This document shows, piece after piece, positions 57,192-64,000 of a stretch of 64,000 nt of DNA. Location: positions 124,001-188,000 of the forward strand of contig NZ_JAFJSY010000009.1 in the NCBI RefSeq assembly GCF_019857225.1. Direction: 5' to 3'. The notes under the pieces are model-generated. The model searched no databases and was not told the origin of the DNA. It saw only the letters and a list, made by a program, of their open reading frames with translations. A program made the position numbers and the translations under genes. The DNA comes from Streptomyces plumbidurans (GTDB taxonomy: Bacteria > Actinomycetota > Actinomycetes > Streptomycetales > Streptomycetaceae). How positions within the stretch are numbered: position 1 is the stretch's first letter; each line of letters starts with the position of its first letter.

Positions 57192-58859
57192 CTACAACTC
57201 CCGTTGTGCCTCGTACAAGTTGCGCGGCCTGACCGCGTCCGTCGTGGGATACAGCTCCAGCCGTGCGTGCAGATCGCCCGTGAAGTCGGGTACGTCGATC
57301 TGGTCGAACTCCCTTACCTCGTCGACGCCGACGGTGGCGGAGTACGGGGCCAGGTCGTCGATCTTCACCAGCCCCGCCCTGCCGTTGGTCACGCGCACGT
57401 TCCAGTGCGTGAACCGGGCGCCGAAGAGCGGACCGGCGCTCGCGTCGCCGCCGTGGCGGCCGTTGTTGTTCACCGTGATGTCGGTGCGGACGTTGGCGAA
57501 GGGCAGACCGCGGTGGCTGTCGAAGGTGCCCATCTGCATGTCGCCGCGCGACCAGACGTTGTGGGAGGAGAGGCCCTCGACGTTGATGCCGTGCAGCTGG
57601 GTGTCGGCGGGCGCCGGGACCGTGCGCTGCTCAATGGTGAAGTCCTCGATCAGGTTGTCGTGCGAGCCCTCGCGGCAGAAGTACGGGTGGTGCTCGCCGC
57701 GTCCGCCGACCCGGGTCCGGCGCAACGTGCACGCGGACGCGGCCACCAGACCGAAGCCGTTGTCCACGTCGCGGACGGTGACGTCGTCCACCCAGCAGTC
57801 GTACGTGCACTGCAGCACGACGCCGTTGTAGCCCTTGTCGAGCAGGTGCGGGGACTGCGGGGTCGGGATCGCCTGCAGGGTGAGGCCCTCCACGCCGGAG
57901 CCCGTCAGCTCACGTACGTGGGTGGTGAGTTGAGGGTTCCATTCAGGACGCACGTCCAGCGGGAGCGGGCGCTCCAGGGTGACGGTGCGGCCGTGGACGC
58001 GGGCGATGCGCACGGGCCACTCGTGGGGGACGTAGCTCAGGAGCTTGGTCTTGTCCTCCCAGTAGTACGCCGCCGGGCCGGGGCCGCCGCCCGCCATGTG
58101 CTGCAGGAGTGTGTGAGTGGCGTCGTCGACGAGGCGGAGCAGGACCAGGGCGCCTGGGCGCAGGCGGGAGGGGTCGGCGACCTCGATGGTCCAGGAGCCC
58201 TGGCGGGCCGGTTCGATCGCCGTCAGCGCCTGCCACTCGTCCCGCTTGTTGCCGGTCCAGCCCTCGAAGGGCCAGGCCTGCGCCTTGATGGCGGCGACCA
58301 GGGAGTCCCAACGGGCCTTCGGCGCAAGCCAGATGAGACCGCCCGCCCAGGACCAGGACGACTTGGTGCCGCCGTAGCGGGAGCCGTAGGGGCCGATGAG
58401 TTCGGTGAGGTTCTTCGTGGCGTAGAGGGTCGTGCGGCCGCTTCCGGCGCCGCGCAGCACCACGTTGTCGTAGCCGATCCGGATCAGGTCGTCGATGCGG
58501 AAGGTGCCGGGCGGGATGGTGACCGTGCCACCGCCGGCCCTTCCGGCGGCGGCGATGGCACGGTTGATCGCGGGCGCGGAGTCGGTGCTGCCGTCCGCCA
58601 CGGCTCCGTAGTCGCGTACGTCCGCCACGACGGGGCGCCGGGGGAAGCGGGTGGCTCCGCCGCGGAAGCCGGCCCGGCCGACGTACGGGATCTGCGGGTG
58701 GGTGTACGGCGTGCGGGTGAACTCCCGCCAGAGGGTGGGGACTTGGCCGCCGTGCCGCGGGGTGGCGAGTGCGGGCGTGCCGGTCGCCGCGGCGGCGGCC
58801 ACCGCCGTGGCGGTGACGAGGAGGCTGCGCCTGGTGATGCCGTGGTGCGCCGTGCTCAT
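57192..58859 (-). CDS. Tat-exported pectin-lyase-fold (right-handed beta-helix) protein
   Basis: 555 aa. Twin-arginine signal GITRRSLLVTATAVAAAAAT. The parallel beta-helix starts with the pectate-lyase-superfamily segment VRDYGAVADGSTDSAPAINR followed by GGGTVTIPPGTFRID, and continues with VVLRGAGSGRTTLYATKN and many repeats to about residue 500. It probably degrades or binds a polysaccharide such as a pectic or wall polymer; catalytic residues cannot be assigned. The ATG at 58859 follows AAAGGG by 7 nt. A TGAAC-GAC-GTTCA palindrome lies upstream. Confidence 0.82.
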   Translation of the reverse strand: MSTAHHGITRRSLLVTATAVAAAAATGTPALATPRHGGQVPTLWREFTRTPYTHPQIPYVGRAGFRGGATRFPRRPVVADVRDYGAVADGSTDSAPAINRAIAAAGRAGGGTVTIPPGTFRIDDLIRIGYDNVVLRGAGSGRTTLYATKNLTELIGPYGSRYGGTKSSWSWAGGLIWLAPKARWDSLVAAIKAQAWPFEGWTGNKRDEWQALTAIEPARQGSWTIEVADPSRLRPGALVLLRLVDDATHTLLQHMAGGGPGPAAYYWEDKTKLLSYVPHEWPVRIARVHGRTVTLERPLPLDVRPEWNPQLTTHVRELTGSGVEGLTLQAIPTPQSPHLLDKGYNGVVLQCTYDCWVDDVTVRDVDNGFGLVAASACTLRRTRVGGRGEHHPYFCREGSHDNLIEDFTIEQRTVPAPADTQLHGINVEGLSSHNVWSRGDMQMGTFDSHRGLPFANVRTDITVNNNGRHGGDASAGPLFGARFTHWNVRVTNGRAGLVKIDDLAPYSATVGVDEVREFDQIDVPDFTGDLHARLELYPTTDAVRPRNLYEAQREL

Positions 58860-58906
58860 TCCGTACGCCCTTTCCATGCGGCTCTTCACGCTGCTTTTCA
58901 TGGATG

Positions 58907-58919
58907 TGAACGACGTTCA
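58907..58919. promoter_or_regulatory. TGAACGACGTTCA palindrome
   Basis: Perfect 5-bp arms with a GAC centre, 48 bp upstream of the beta-helix protein start. Likely operator of a sugar-responsive repressor of unknown identity. Confidence 0.5.
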
Positions 58920-59002
58920 TATGTGCGTTGGTCGTGAGCATGGCATGGAGCCCCTGGGGCAGGGAAGAGCCCTGCAGGGGTTGATCGGGCGGGACAGTCG
59001 CG

Positions 59003-59503
59003 TCAGTCAGTCGGCCGCTGGGTCAGGTGCGTGAACGCGTCGAGGTTGCGGGTCGATTCGCCGCGCGACACCCGCCACTCGTACTCCTTGCGGATCGCGG
59101 ACGCGAAGCCGAGTTCCAGGAGGGTGTTGAAGCTGCCGTCCGCCGCTTCCAGGACCTGGCCGAGGAGGCGGTCGAGCTCTTCGGGGGTGATGGCTGACAG
59201 GGGCAGCTTGCCGGTGACGTAGATGTCGCCGAGCCGGTCGACGGCGTAACTCACGCCGTACAGCTTGAGGTTGCGCTCCAGGAGCCAGCGGTGGACGCCG
59301 GGTTCGTTCTCGTCGGGGTGGCGGATGACGAAGGCGTTCAAGGAGAGGGAGTGGCGGCCGACGAGGAGGGAGAGGGTCGTCTTCAGCTTGCGGGTTCCCG
59401 GGAGCTGCACGACGTAGTTGCCCTCTGCGGGGCTCTCCCATTCGAGCTCGGCGTCCTTGAGGACGCCCTCGATCACCTGGGCCGCATTCTGTGCATCAGC
59501 CAT
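59003..59503 (-). CDS. YbjN-domain protein
   Basis: 166 aa, a YbjN/type III chaperone-like fold: [40 protein letters not shown] and [20 protein letters not shown]. It may act as a helper in stress or protein stability; the role is unproven. It overlaps the end of mshA by 8 bp on the same strand and also has TACGCT 6 nt before its ATG, so it may be both coupled and separately started. Confidence 0.85.
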   Translation of the reverse strand: MADAQNAAQVIEGVLKDAELEWESPAEGNYVVQLPGTRKLKTTLSLLVGRHSLSLNAFVIRHPDENEPGVHRWLLERNLKLYGVSYAVDRLGDIYVTGKLPLSAITPEELDRLLGQVLEAADGSFNTLLELGFASAIRKEYEWRVSRGESTRNLDAFTHLTQRPTD

Positions 59504-60833
59504 GGTGGGAGCGTACGCGACGGCGGTGCGCCTGCATCGCGGCCGTGTAGACGTCCGCCGTCGCGGCGGCCGCGGTGTCCCAGCCGAAGCACTGCGCATG
59601 CCGGGCGGCCTCTCCGCCCATGCGCGTGAGGAGGGCCGGATCGTCGGCGAAATCGCCGAGTGCGCGCGCGTAGTCGGCGGGGTTGTGGCCGCGTACGAGG
59701 ACTCCGGTCCGTCCGTCGCGGACGGCCACCGGGAGCCCGCCGACGGACGCCGCCAGTACGGGCGTGCCGGCGGCCTGCGCCTCTATGGCGACGAGGCCGA
59801 AGGACTCGCTGTACGACGGCATGACCAGGACGGAGGCCGCCCGGAACCAGTCCGCAAGCTGCTCCTGGTTCACGGGCGGGCGGAAGCGTACGACGTCGGC
59901 GATGCCGAGGCGGGCAGCGAGTTTCTGCAGGCCCTCGGGCTTGGCGAGGCCGCTGCCGCTGGGGCCGCCGACGATGGGGACCACGATGCGCGAGCGCAGT
60001 TCGGGGCGCTCGTCGAGGAGTGCCGCCACCGCGCGAAGGAGGATGTCGGGGGCCTTGAGGGGCTGGATGCGGCCCGCGAAGAGGGGGACGAGGGCATCCT
60101 GCGGGAGGTCGAGGCGGGCGCGGGCCGCCGCGCGGCCGTCGGCGGGGCGGAAGCGGCCGAGGTTCACGCCGGGGTGGACGACGGCGACCTTGGCGGGGTC
60201 GGCGCTGTAGTGGCGTACGAGTTCGTCGGCCTCTTCGGCGGTGTTGGCGATGAGGCGGTCGGCGGCGTCCACGATCTGGGTCTCGCCGATGACGCGGGCG
60301 GCGGGCTCCGGGGTGTCGCCGTCGGCGAGGTTGGCGTTCTTGACCTTGGCCATGGTGTGCATGGCGTGCACGAGGGGGACGCCCCAGCGCTGGGCGGCGA
60401 GCCAGCCCACGTGGCCGGAGAGCCAGTAGTGGGAGTGGACGAGGTCGTAGTAGCCGGGGCGGTGGCCTGCCCAGGCCTGCATCACGCCGTGGGTGAAGGC
60501 GCAGAGCTGGGCCGGGAGGTCCTCCTTGGCGAGGCCCTCGTAGGGGCCCGCGTCGATGTGGCGGACGAGGACGCCGGGGGCCAGCTCCACGGTCGGGGGG
60601 AGGGCGGCGGCGGTGGCGCGGGTGAAGATCTCCACCTCGATGTTGATGGCGGCGAGGCGCTGCGCGAGCTCGACGATGTAGACGTTCATGCCGCCGGCGT
60701 CGCCTGTGCCGGGCTGGTGCAGGGGGGAGGTGTGCACGGACAGCATGGCTACGCGGCGGGGGCGGCGGTGGAGCCTGAGTCGCGGGGGCGTTGCCTGGGA
60801 GCGTCGCCCGAGCCTGCTGACGTACTGGCTCAC
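59496..60833 (-). CDS. mshA: D-inositol-3-phosphate glycosyltransferase (mycothiol step 1)
   Basis: 445 aa GT4 enzyme transferring GlcNAc from UDP-GlcNAc to inositol-3-phosphate, first step of mycothiol synthesis. N-domain: [20 protein letters not shown] with [32 protein letters not shown]-domain: [20 protein letters not shown] and the donor-binding [20 protein letters not shown]. The GTG at 60833 has AGGAGG 10 nt upstream. The long open reading further upstream is not part of the gene. Confidence 0.95.
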   Translation of the reverse strand: MSQYVSRLGRRSQATPPRLRLHRRPRRVAMLSVHTSPLHQPGTGDAGGMNVYIVELAQRLAAINIEVEIFTRATAAALPPTVELAPGVLVRHIDAGPYEGLAKEDLPAQLCAFTHGVMQAWAGHRPGYYDLVHSHYWLSGHVGWLAAQRWGVPLVHAMHTMAKVKNANLADGDTPEPAARVIGETQIVDAADRLIANTAEEADELVRHYSADPAKVAVVHPGVNLGRFRPADGRAAARARLDLPQDALVPLFAGRIQPLKAPDILLRAVAALLDERPELRSRIVVPIVGGPSGSGLAKPEGLQKLAARLGIADVVRFRPPVNQEQLADWFRAASVLVMPSYSESFGLVAIEAQAAGTPVLAASVGGLPVAVRDGRTGVLVRGHNPADYARALGDFADDPALLTRMGGEAARHAQCFGWDTAAAATADVYTAAMQAHRRRVRSHHG

Positions 60834-61004
60834 GTGGCGGTCCTCCTTGTGCGGGCATGCCTGGGGGAGGGTGGGGGCCCTCCAAGGGAGGAACAGCGGA
60901 GGGGTGGGTTCCCATTCCGGGGTGGGGGGATTTTGCCTAGGTATTACTGGGGGTCGGTCAACTGTTCGGGGGTGTGGTGCGTGGGGGGTGGTTTTTGGGC
61001 GGGG

Positions 61005-61175
61005 TGCCTGCGGCGGCCTGCGCGGGTTGTGGATTGCCTTGCGGCGGCTGCCTGCGGCGGCCTGTGCGGGTGTGTGGGGGTGCGCGATGCCTGCGGCGGC
61101 CTGAACGGTTTGTGGGAGTGCGCACAGAATGCCTGCGGCGGCCTGTGCGGGTGTGTGGGGGTGCGCGTTGCGCTG
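61005..61175 (+). repeat. Interspersed TGCCTGCGGCGGCCTG repeats
   Basis: Four exact copies of this 16-mer start at 61005, 61049, 61088 and 61130 (spacing 44, 39, 42 bp). Most are followed by a variable GCGGGTGTGTGGGGGTGCGCG-like tail. They fill the 510-bp gap between mshA and the methyltransferase gene. Spacers are not unique sequences, so this is not a CRISPR array. The rest of the gap shows no gene. Confidence 0.75.
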
Positions 61176-61331
61176 TCTCGTTCGTCGTGGGTCGGGGCCG
61201 CCCCGGGGGGTATCCGTCCTCGGTCGGGCGGTTCTGTTTGCTTGTGGAGTGCTGTGGGCGGACGCCCGCCGCTGCGGGCGGACACCCCCCGGTACGTCCC
61301 CTGCTCGCCGTTGCGCAGGTGCGACCCCCCA

Positions 61332-61337
61332 TATCCT
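61332..61337 (+). promoter_or_regulatory. Putative -10 box, leaderless methyltransferase mRNA
   Basis: TATCCT, 7 nt before the ATG at 61345; no ribosome site. Confidence 0.45.
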
Positions 61338-61344
61338 CGTGCGT

Positions 61345-62151
61345 ATGACCTCCCGTGCTGCTCGTCCCGTGGGTGCGGTCACTCGTGGGACCACCAATCC
61401 GAATCGGTTGCGGCGGATGGATCGGTGGATCGTGGCTACGCATGGGGCTGCTTTGCGGCGGGCGGGTTCTTGTGTGGCTGTCGATCTTGGGTTTGGGGCT
61501 GCGCCTTGGACTGCTGTGGAGTTGCTGGGGCGGCTTCGGGGGGTGGCGCCCGGGGTGCGGGTGGTGGGGGTGGAGATCGAGCCCGAGCGCGTGGCTGCCG
61601 CCAAGGTGTATGAGCGGGACGGGCTTTCGTTTGTGCACGGGGGGTTTGAGGTGCCTGTGGGCGGGGCCTTGATGTTGGTGCGGGCTGCCAATGTGCTTCG
61701 GCAGTATGAGGAAGGTGCCGTTGCTGGGGTTTGGTCGCGTCTGTGCTCGCGGCTTGCGCCTGGGGGGATGGTTGTTGAGGGGACCTGTGATGAGGTCGGG
61801 CGGCGGCATGTGTGGGTGGCGCTCGGGGCGGAGGGGCCCCGGACCGTTACGTTCGCGGCGCGGTTGGGGTCGCTTGAGCGACCGTCCGATCTTGCGGAGC
61901 GGCTGCCCAAGGCGTTGATCCATCGCAATGTGCCCGGGGAAGCCGTGCATGCGTTTCTACGTGACTTCGATCGGGCGTGGGCTGCGGCGGCGCCGTACGC
62001 CTCGTACGGAGCTCGGCAGCGGTGGGTGCGGGCCGTGGGGGAATTGGGGAAGGACTGGCCGGTGGTCGATGGGCCGGTGCGGTGGCGGCAGGGGGAAGTG
62101 ACGGTGGAGTGGGGAGCGTTGGCGCCTTGTGGGTGGGCAGCGGCGGGGTGA
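61345..62151 (+). CDS. Class I SAM-dependent methyltransferase-like protein
   Basis: 268 aa Rossmann-type methyltransferase. SAM motif I is [20 protein letters not shown], with the acidic residue of beta-2 in [20 protein letters not shown] and later [20 protein letters not shown]. Substrate unknown. The sequence uses many T/G-ending codons, unlike the C-ending bias of its neighbours. ATG start, probably leaderless. Confidence 0.78.
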   Translation: MTSRAARPVGAVTRGTTNPNRLRRMDRWIVATHGAALRRAGSCVAVDLGFGAAPWTAVELLGRLRGVAPGVRVVGVEIEPERVAAAKVYERDGLSFVHGGFEVPVGGALMLVRAANVLRQYEEGAVAGVWSRLCSRLAPGGMVVEGTCDEVGRRHVWVALGAEGPRTVTFAARLGSLERPSDLAERLPKALIHRNVPGEAVHAFLRDFDRAWAAAAPYASYGARQRWVRAVGELGKDWPVVDGPVRWRQGEVTVEWGALAPCGWAAAG

Positions 62152-62309
62152 CCTGCGAGGGAACGATCTCTGCGAGCTGTTCGTCACAGGGGTGGGGTGA
62201 TCTTCATGGTGGGGGAAATCCGACTTGCTAGGTGCTCTGTCGTTTTGCGCTTCGCCGTGGCACTATCCCCCGTAAGTTACTGACGGTAAATCAGGTTGGG
62301 GGAAACGGG

Positions 62310-63377
62310 ATGGGTGCGGGCAAGCGCGGGCTGATCGCGACAGCCGTGACCGTGGTCTGCGCGGTCACCCTGCTGGCGGCCCCGGGCACGGCGTTCGCCA
62401 GCCCCGAGCCCTCGCCGTCGGTTTCCGCCGCTCCCGTGCCGGACAAGGACCTTGACGCCGTACGGAAGAAGCTGGACAGGCTGTACCACGACGCCGCCGT
62501 CGCGACTGATTCGTACAACGCGGCTGAGGAGAAGGCCCAGAAGCAGTCCGCGGCGATCGTCGAGTTGGCGAAGAAGATCGTCAAAGGGCAGAAGAAGCTG
62601 GCCGAGCTGAAGAAGCGGGCCGGGTCCGCGGCCGCCGCGCAGTATCGGACGGGCGGGATGCCCGACGACGCCCAACTGCTGCTGAGCGACAACCCGCAGC
62701 AGTTTCTCGACGGCGCCGGCCGGACCCTGCAGGGCGAGCGGGCCATAAGAGGGCTGATCGGTGAAATGACCCGCACCCAGCAGGACTTGGAGCAGTACGC
62801 CAAGGACGCCTCGGCCCAGTGGAAGCAGCTGGACGCCAACCGCAAGGCCAAGGACACCGCCCGCAAGCGGATCAAGAAGCAGATCGCTGCCGCCGAGAAG
62901 CTGCAGGACCGGCTGGAGAAGAAGGAGAAGGAGCGCCTCGCCGCGCTGGAGGAGGCGGCCGCTCTCAAGGCGCAGACCGCCTGGCTGGATTCCGGGGTCC
63001 TCGACGAGATCAAGGGGAAGGCCTCCGCGGACGGCAAGAAGGCCGTCGCGTACGCCACCGCCCAGATCGGCAAGCCGTACGAATGGGGCGCGGAGGGACC
63101 GAAGACGTACGACTGCTCCGGGCTCACCTCACAGGCGTGGGCCGATGCCGGTCGTCCCATTCCGCGGACCTCGCAGGAGCAGTGGAAGCAGCTCAAGCAT
63201 GTGGACGTCAAGGACATGCGGCCCGGCGATCTGATCATTTACTTTCATGACGCCACCCATGTCGGGATGTACATCGGCGACGGCGCGATCGTGCACGCTC
63301 CGCGGCCCGGACGGACCGTGACCATCACCGGTGCCGGGTCCATGCCGATCCTCGGGGTGGTGCGCCCCGACGCCTGA
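62310..63377 (+). CDS. NlpC/P60 peptidoglycan endopeptidase with coiled-coil arm
   Basis: 355 aa. Signal peptide MGAGKRGLIATAVTVVCAVT, cleaved near FASPE. A long Lys/Ala-rich coiled coil (residues ~45-225) is followed by the NlpC/P60 domain. Catalytic Cys is in TYDCSGLTSQAWADAG, His in THVGMYIGDGAI and the third residue in VHAPRPGRTV. It cleaves peptide stems of the wall like RipA relatives. GGGGGA precedes the ATG. The 158 bp upstream presumably hold its promoter; I could not assign a riboswitch there. Confidence 0.93.
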   Translation: MGAGKRGLIATAVTVVCAVTLLAAPGTAFASPEPSPSVSAAPVPDKDLDAVRKKLDRLYHDAAVATDSYNAAEEKAQKQSAAIVELAKKIVKGQKKLAELKKRAGSAAAAQYRTGGMPDDAQLLLSDNPQQFLDGAGRTLQGERAIRGLIGEMTRTQQDLEQYAKDASAQWKQLDANRKAKDTARKRIKKQIAAAEKLQDRLEKKEKERLAALEEAAALKAQTAWLDSGVLDEIKGKASADGKKAVAYATAQIGKPYEWGAEGPKTYDCSGLTSQAWADAGRPIPRTSQEQWKQLKHVDVKDMRPGDLIIYFHDATHVGMYIGDGAIVHAPRPGRTVTITGAGSMPILGVVRPDA

Positions 63378-63379
63378 GA

Positions 63380-63399
63380 GCCAGGTCACGTGACCTGGC
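63380..63399. promoter_or_regulatory. Perfect 20-bp palindrome
   Basis: GCCAGGTCACGTGACCTGGC, self-complementary with no loop, 3 bp after the endopeptidase stop. It could be an operator or a short terminator stem; no T-run follows. Confidence 0.6.
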
Positions 63400-63628
63400 G
63401 CACGCCGAACACCGCGGCAAACGCCCGGCGGACGTGACCTTCGTCATTCCCGCTGACGGCCTCCGGTGTCCAACTGCGGTACGGATCGCGGCATATGACG
63501 CTGGCGCCTCTCCAAGCGGCGTGTCTCACACCATTCCTTTACGGCACCGGCACCCGCTATGGTCCCCGTCGGTGGATCGAGATCTCTCGTCCGCCATGCC
63601 CTCGGGGGGAGGGAAGGAACTCAACACC

Positions 63629-64000
63629 ATGCCCGCACCCATACCGCGGCAGAGAGCGATTCCGGCCGCGGAAAGTGGTCAGGCTCCGGTCGCGCCCACC
63701 AGCGGCACCTCCAAGGACGACACCCCGCGCAAGGAAGCAAAGGTCGACAACAACCCCGCCAACCCCAATCTGACGCTGCTGCTGATCGAGGACGATCCCG
63801 GCGGCTCAGCGGTCGTACCCGAGCTGCAGGACGCGGCCGGGCGGCCGATCCGCGTCCGCACCGCCCGCAACCTCACCGAGGCCGAGCGGCTGCTGACCGA
63901 CGACGTCCACTGCATCCTGCTGGACCTCGCGCTGCCGGCTCCGGGCCGCGGCGCCGACGAGGACGAGCTCGCCGTGCTCCGGCACGTGCTGGAGCTCGCG
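63629..64000 (+). CDS. Receiver-domain protein, N-terminal part (probable RsbU/PP2C-type)
   Basis: Open from the ATG at 63629 to the window edge, 124 codons. After about 45 disordered residues comes a receiver domain: LTLLLIEDDPGGSAVVPELQ (acidic pocket) and VHCILLDLALPAPGRGADED (phospho-Asp in LLDLALP). The C-terminal output domain lies outside. By synteny with S. coelicolor, from memory, it is probably a PP2C-type phosphatase. GGGAGGGAAGGAAC precedes the ATG. Confidence 0.75.
   Translation, partial: MPAPIPRQRAIPAAESGQAPVAPTSGTSKDDTPRKEAKVDNNPANPNLTLLLIEDDPGGSAVVPELQDAAGRPIRVRTARNLTEAERLLTDDVHCILLDLALPAPGRGADEDELAVLRHVLELA

Noticed and set aside
61005..61175. CRISPR array
   Set aside because: Repeat unit is 16 bp, spacers resemble each other, and no cas genes occur in the window.
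62152..62309. c-di-AMP (ydaO) riboswitch before the NlpC/P60 gene
   Set aside because: Such riboswitches control wall hydrolases in streptomycetes, but the 158 bp here are short and lack the recognisable ydaO core.

Overview
The window is high-GC Streptomyces chromosome. Evidence includes third-position GC bias, mshA (mycothiol), msiK, carD, a WhiJ-type DUF397/HTH/ATPase trio, DasR-like and SoxR-like operators, many leaderless starts and two copies of a streptomycete intergenic repeat. From memory, gene order follows the S. coelicolor segment around SCO4290 down to SCO4201. No database search was possible, so orthologue names are recognition calls.

0-12 kb: start of threonine synthase, a GpgS-like glucosyltransferase, trehalose synthesis genes otsA and otsB, then an amino-sugar locus. 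That locus has an orphan sugar-binding lipoprotein divergent from a ROK kinase-nagA-PfkB kinase operon, with two DasR-type sites between them, and is followed by a carbohydrate-binding membrane protein and the diguanylate cyclase cdgB. 12-30 kb: small enzymes and regulators, including an ECF41-like sigma factor, ArfB, TerD, a WhiJ-like trio, an M1 peptidase, a pentapeptide-repeat protein, a quinone reductase plus MFS exporter behind a near-perfect SoxR box, a rhomboid-like protein and an APH(6)-type kinase.

30-39.6 kb is the accessory part and the most unusual. Nine small secreted proteins are packed into 4.8 kb. Seven fall into three paralogous families (A: two-Cys SHD/GEGN, three copies; B: RPYQECSP, two copies; C: four-Cys, two copies) and two are low-complexity Pro- or Tyr-rich repeat proteins. 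They share leaders and operators: all three family A genes carry GATCTG-N3-CAG(A/G)TC about 25-30 bp before the start codon. A stand-alone condensation-domain enzyme follows, then a secreted NucA/NucB-type nuclease with an acidic DUF6461 protein behind it. The block ends in decayed response-regulator and integrase remnants against a tRNA-Thr, which suggests an integrated island. As I recall, S. coelicolor carries its contractile-injection cluster at this position.

39.6-64 kb is core: msiK (shared sugar-ABC ATPase), a nucleotidyltransferase, a DoxX protein, rlmB, cysS, ispF/ispD, carD, the phosphate regulators phoR-phoP divergent from phoU across a PHO box, a 50-residue Cys-rich protein, phosphoglycerate mutase, an exporter, a Tat-exported pectin-lyase-fold protein, YbjN, mshA, a methyltransferase, an NlpC/P60 endopeptidase and the start of a receiver-domain protein. 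Functional links are amino-sugar sensing (DasR sites, NagK/NagA, orphan binding protein, MsiK), trehalose and cell-surface carbohydrate metabolism, and phosphate control.
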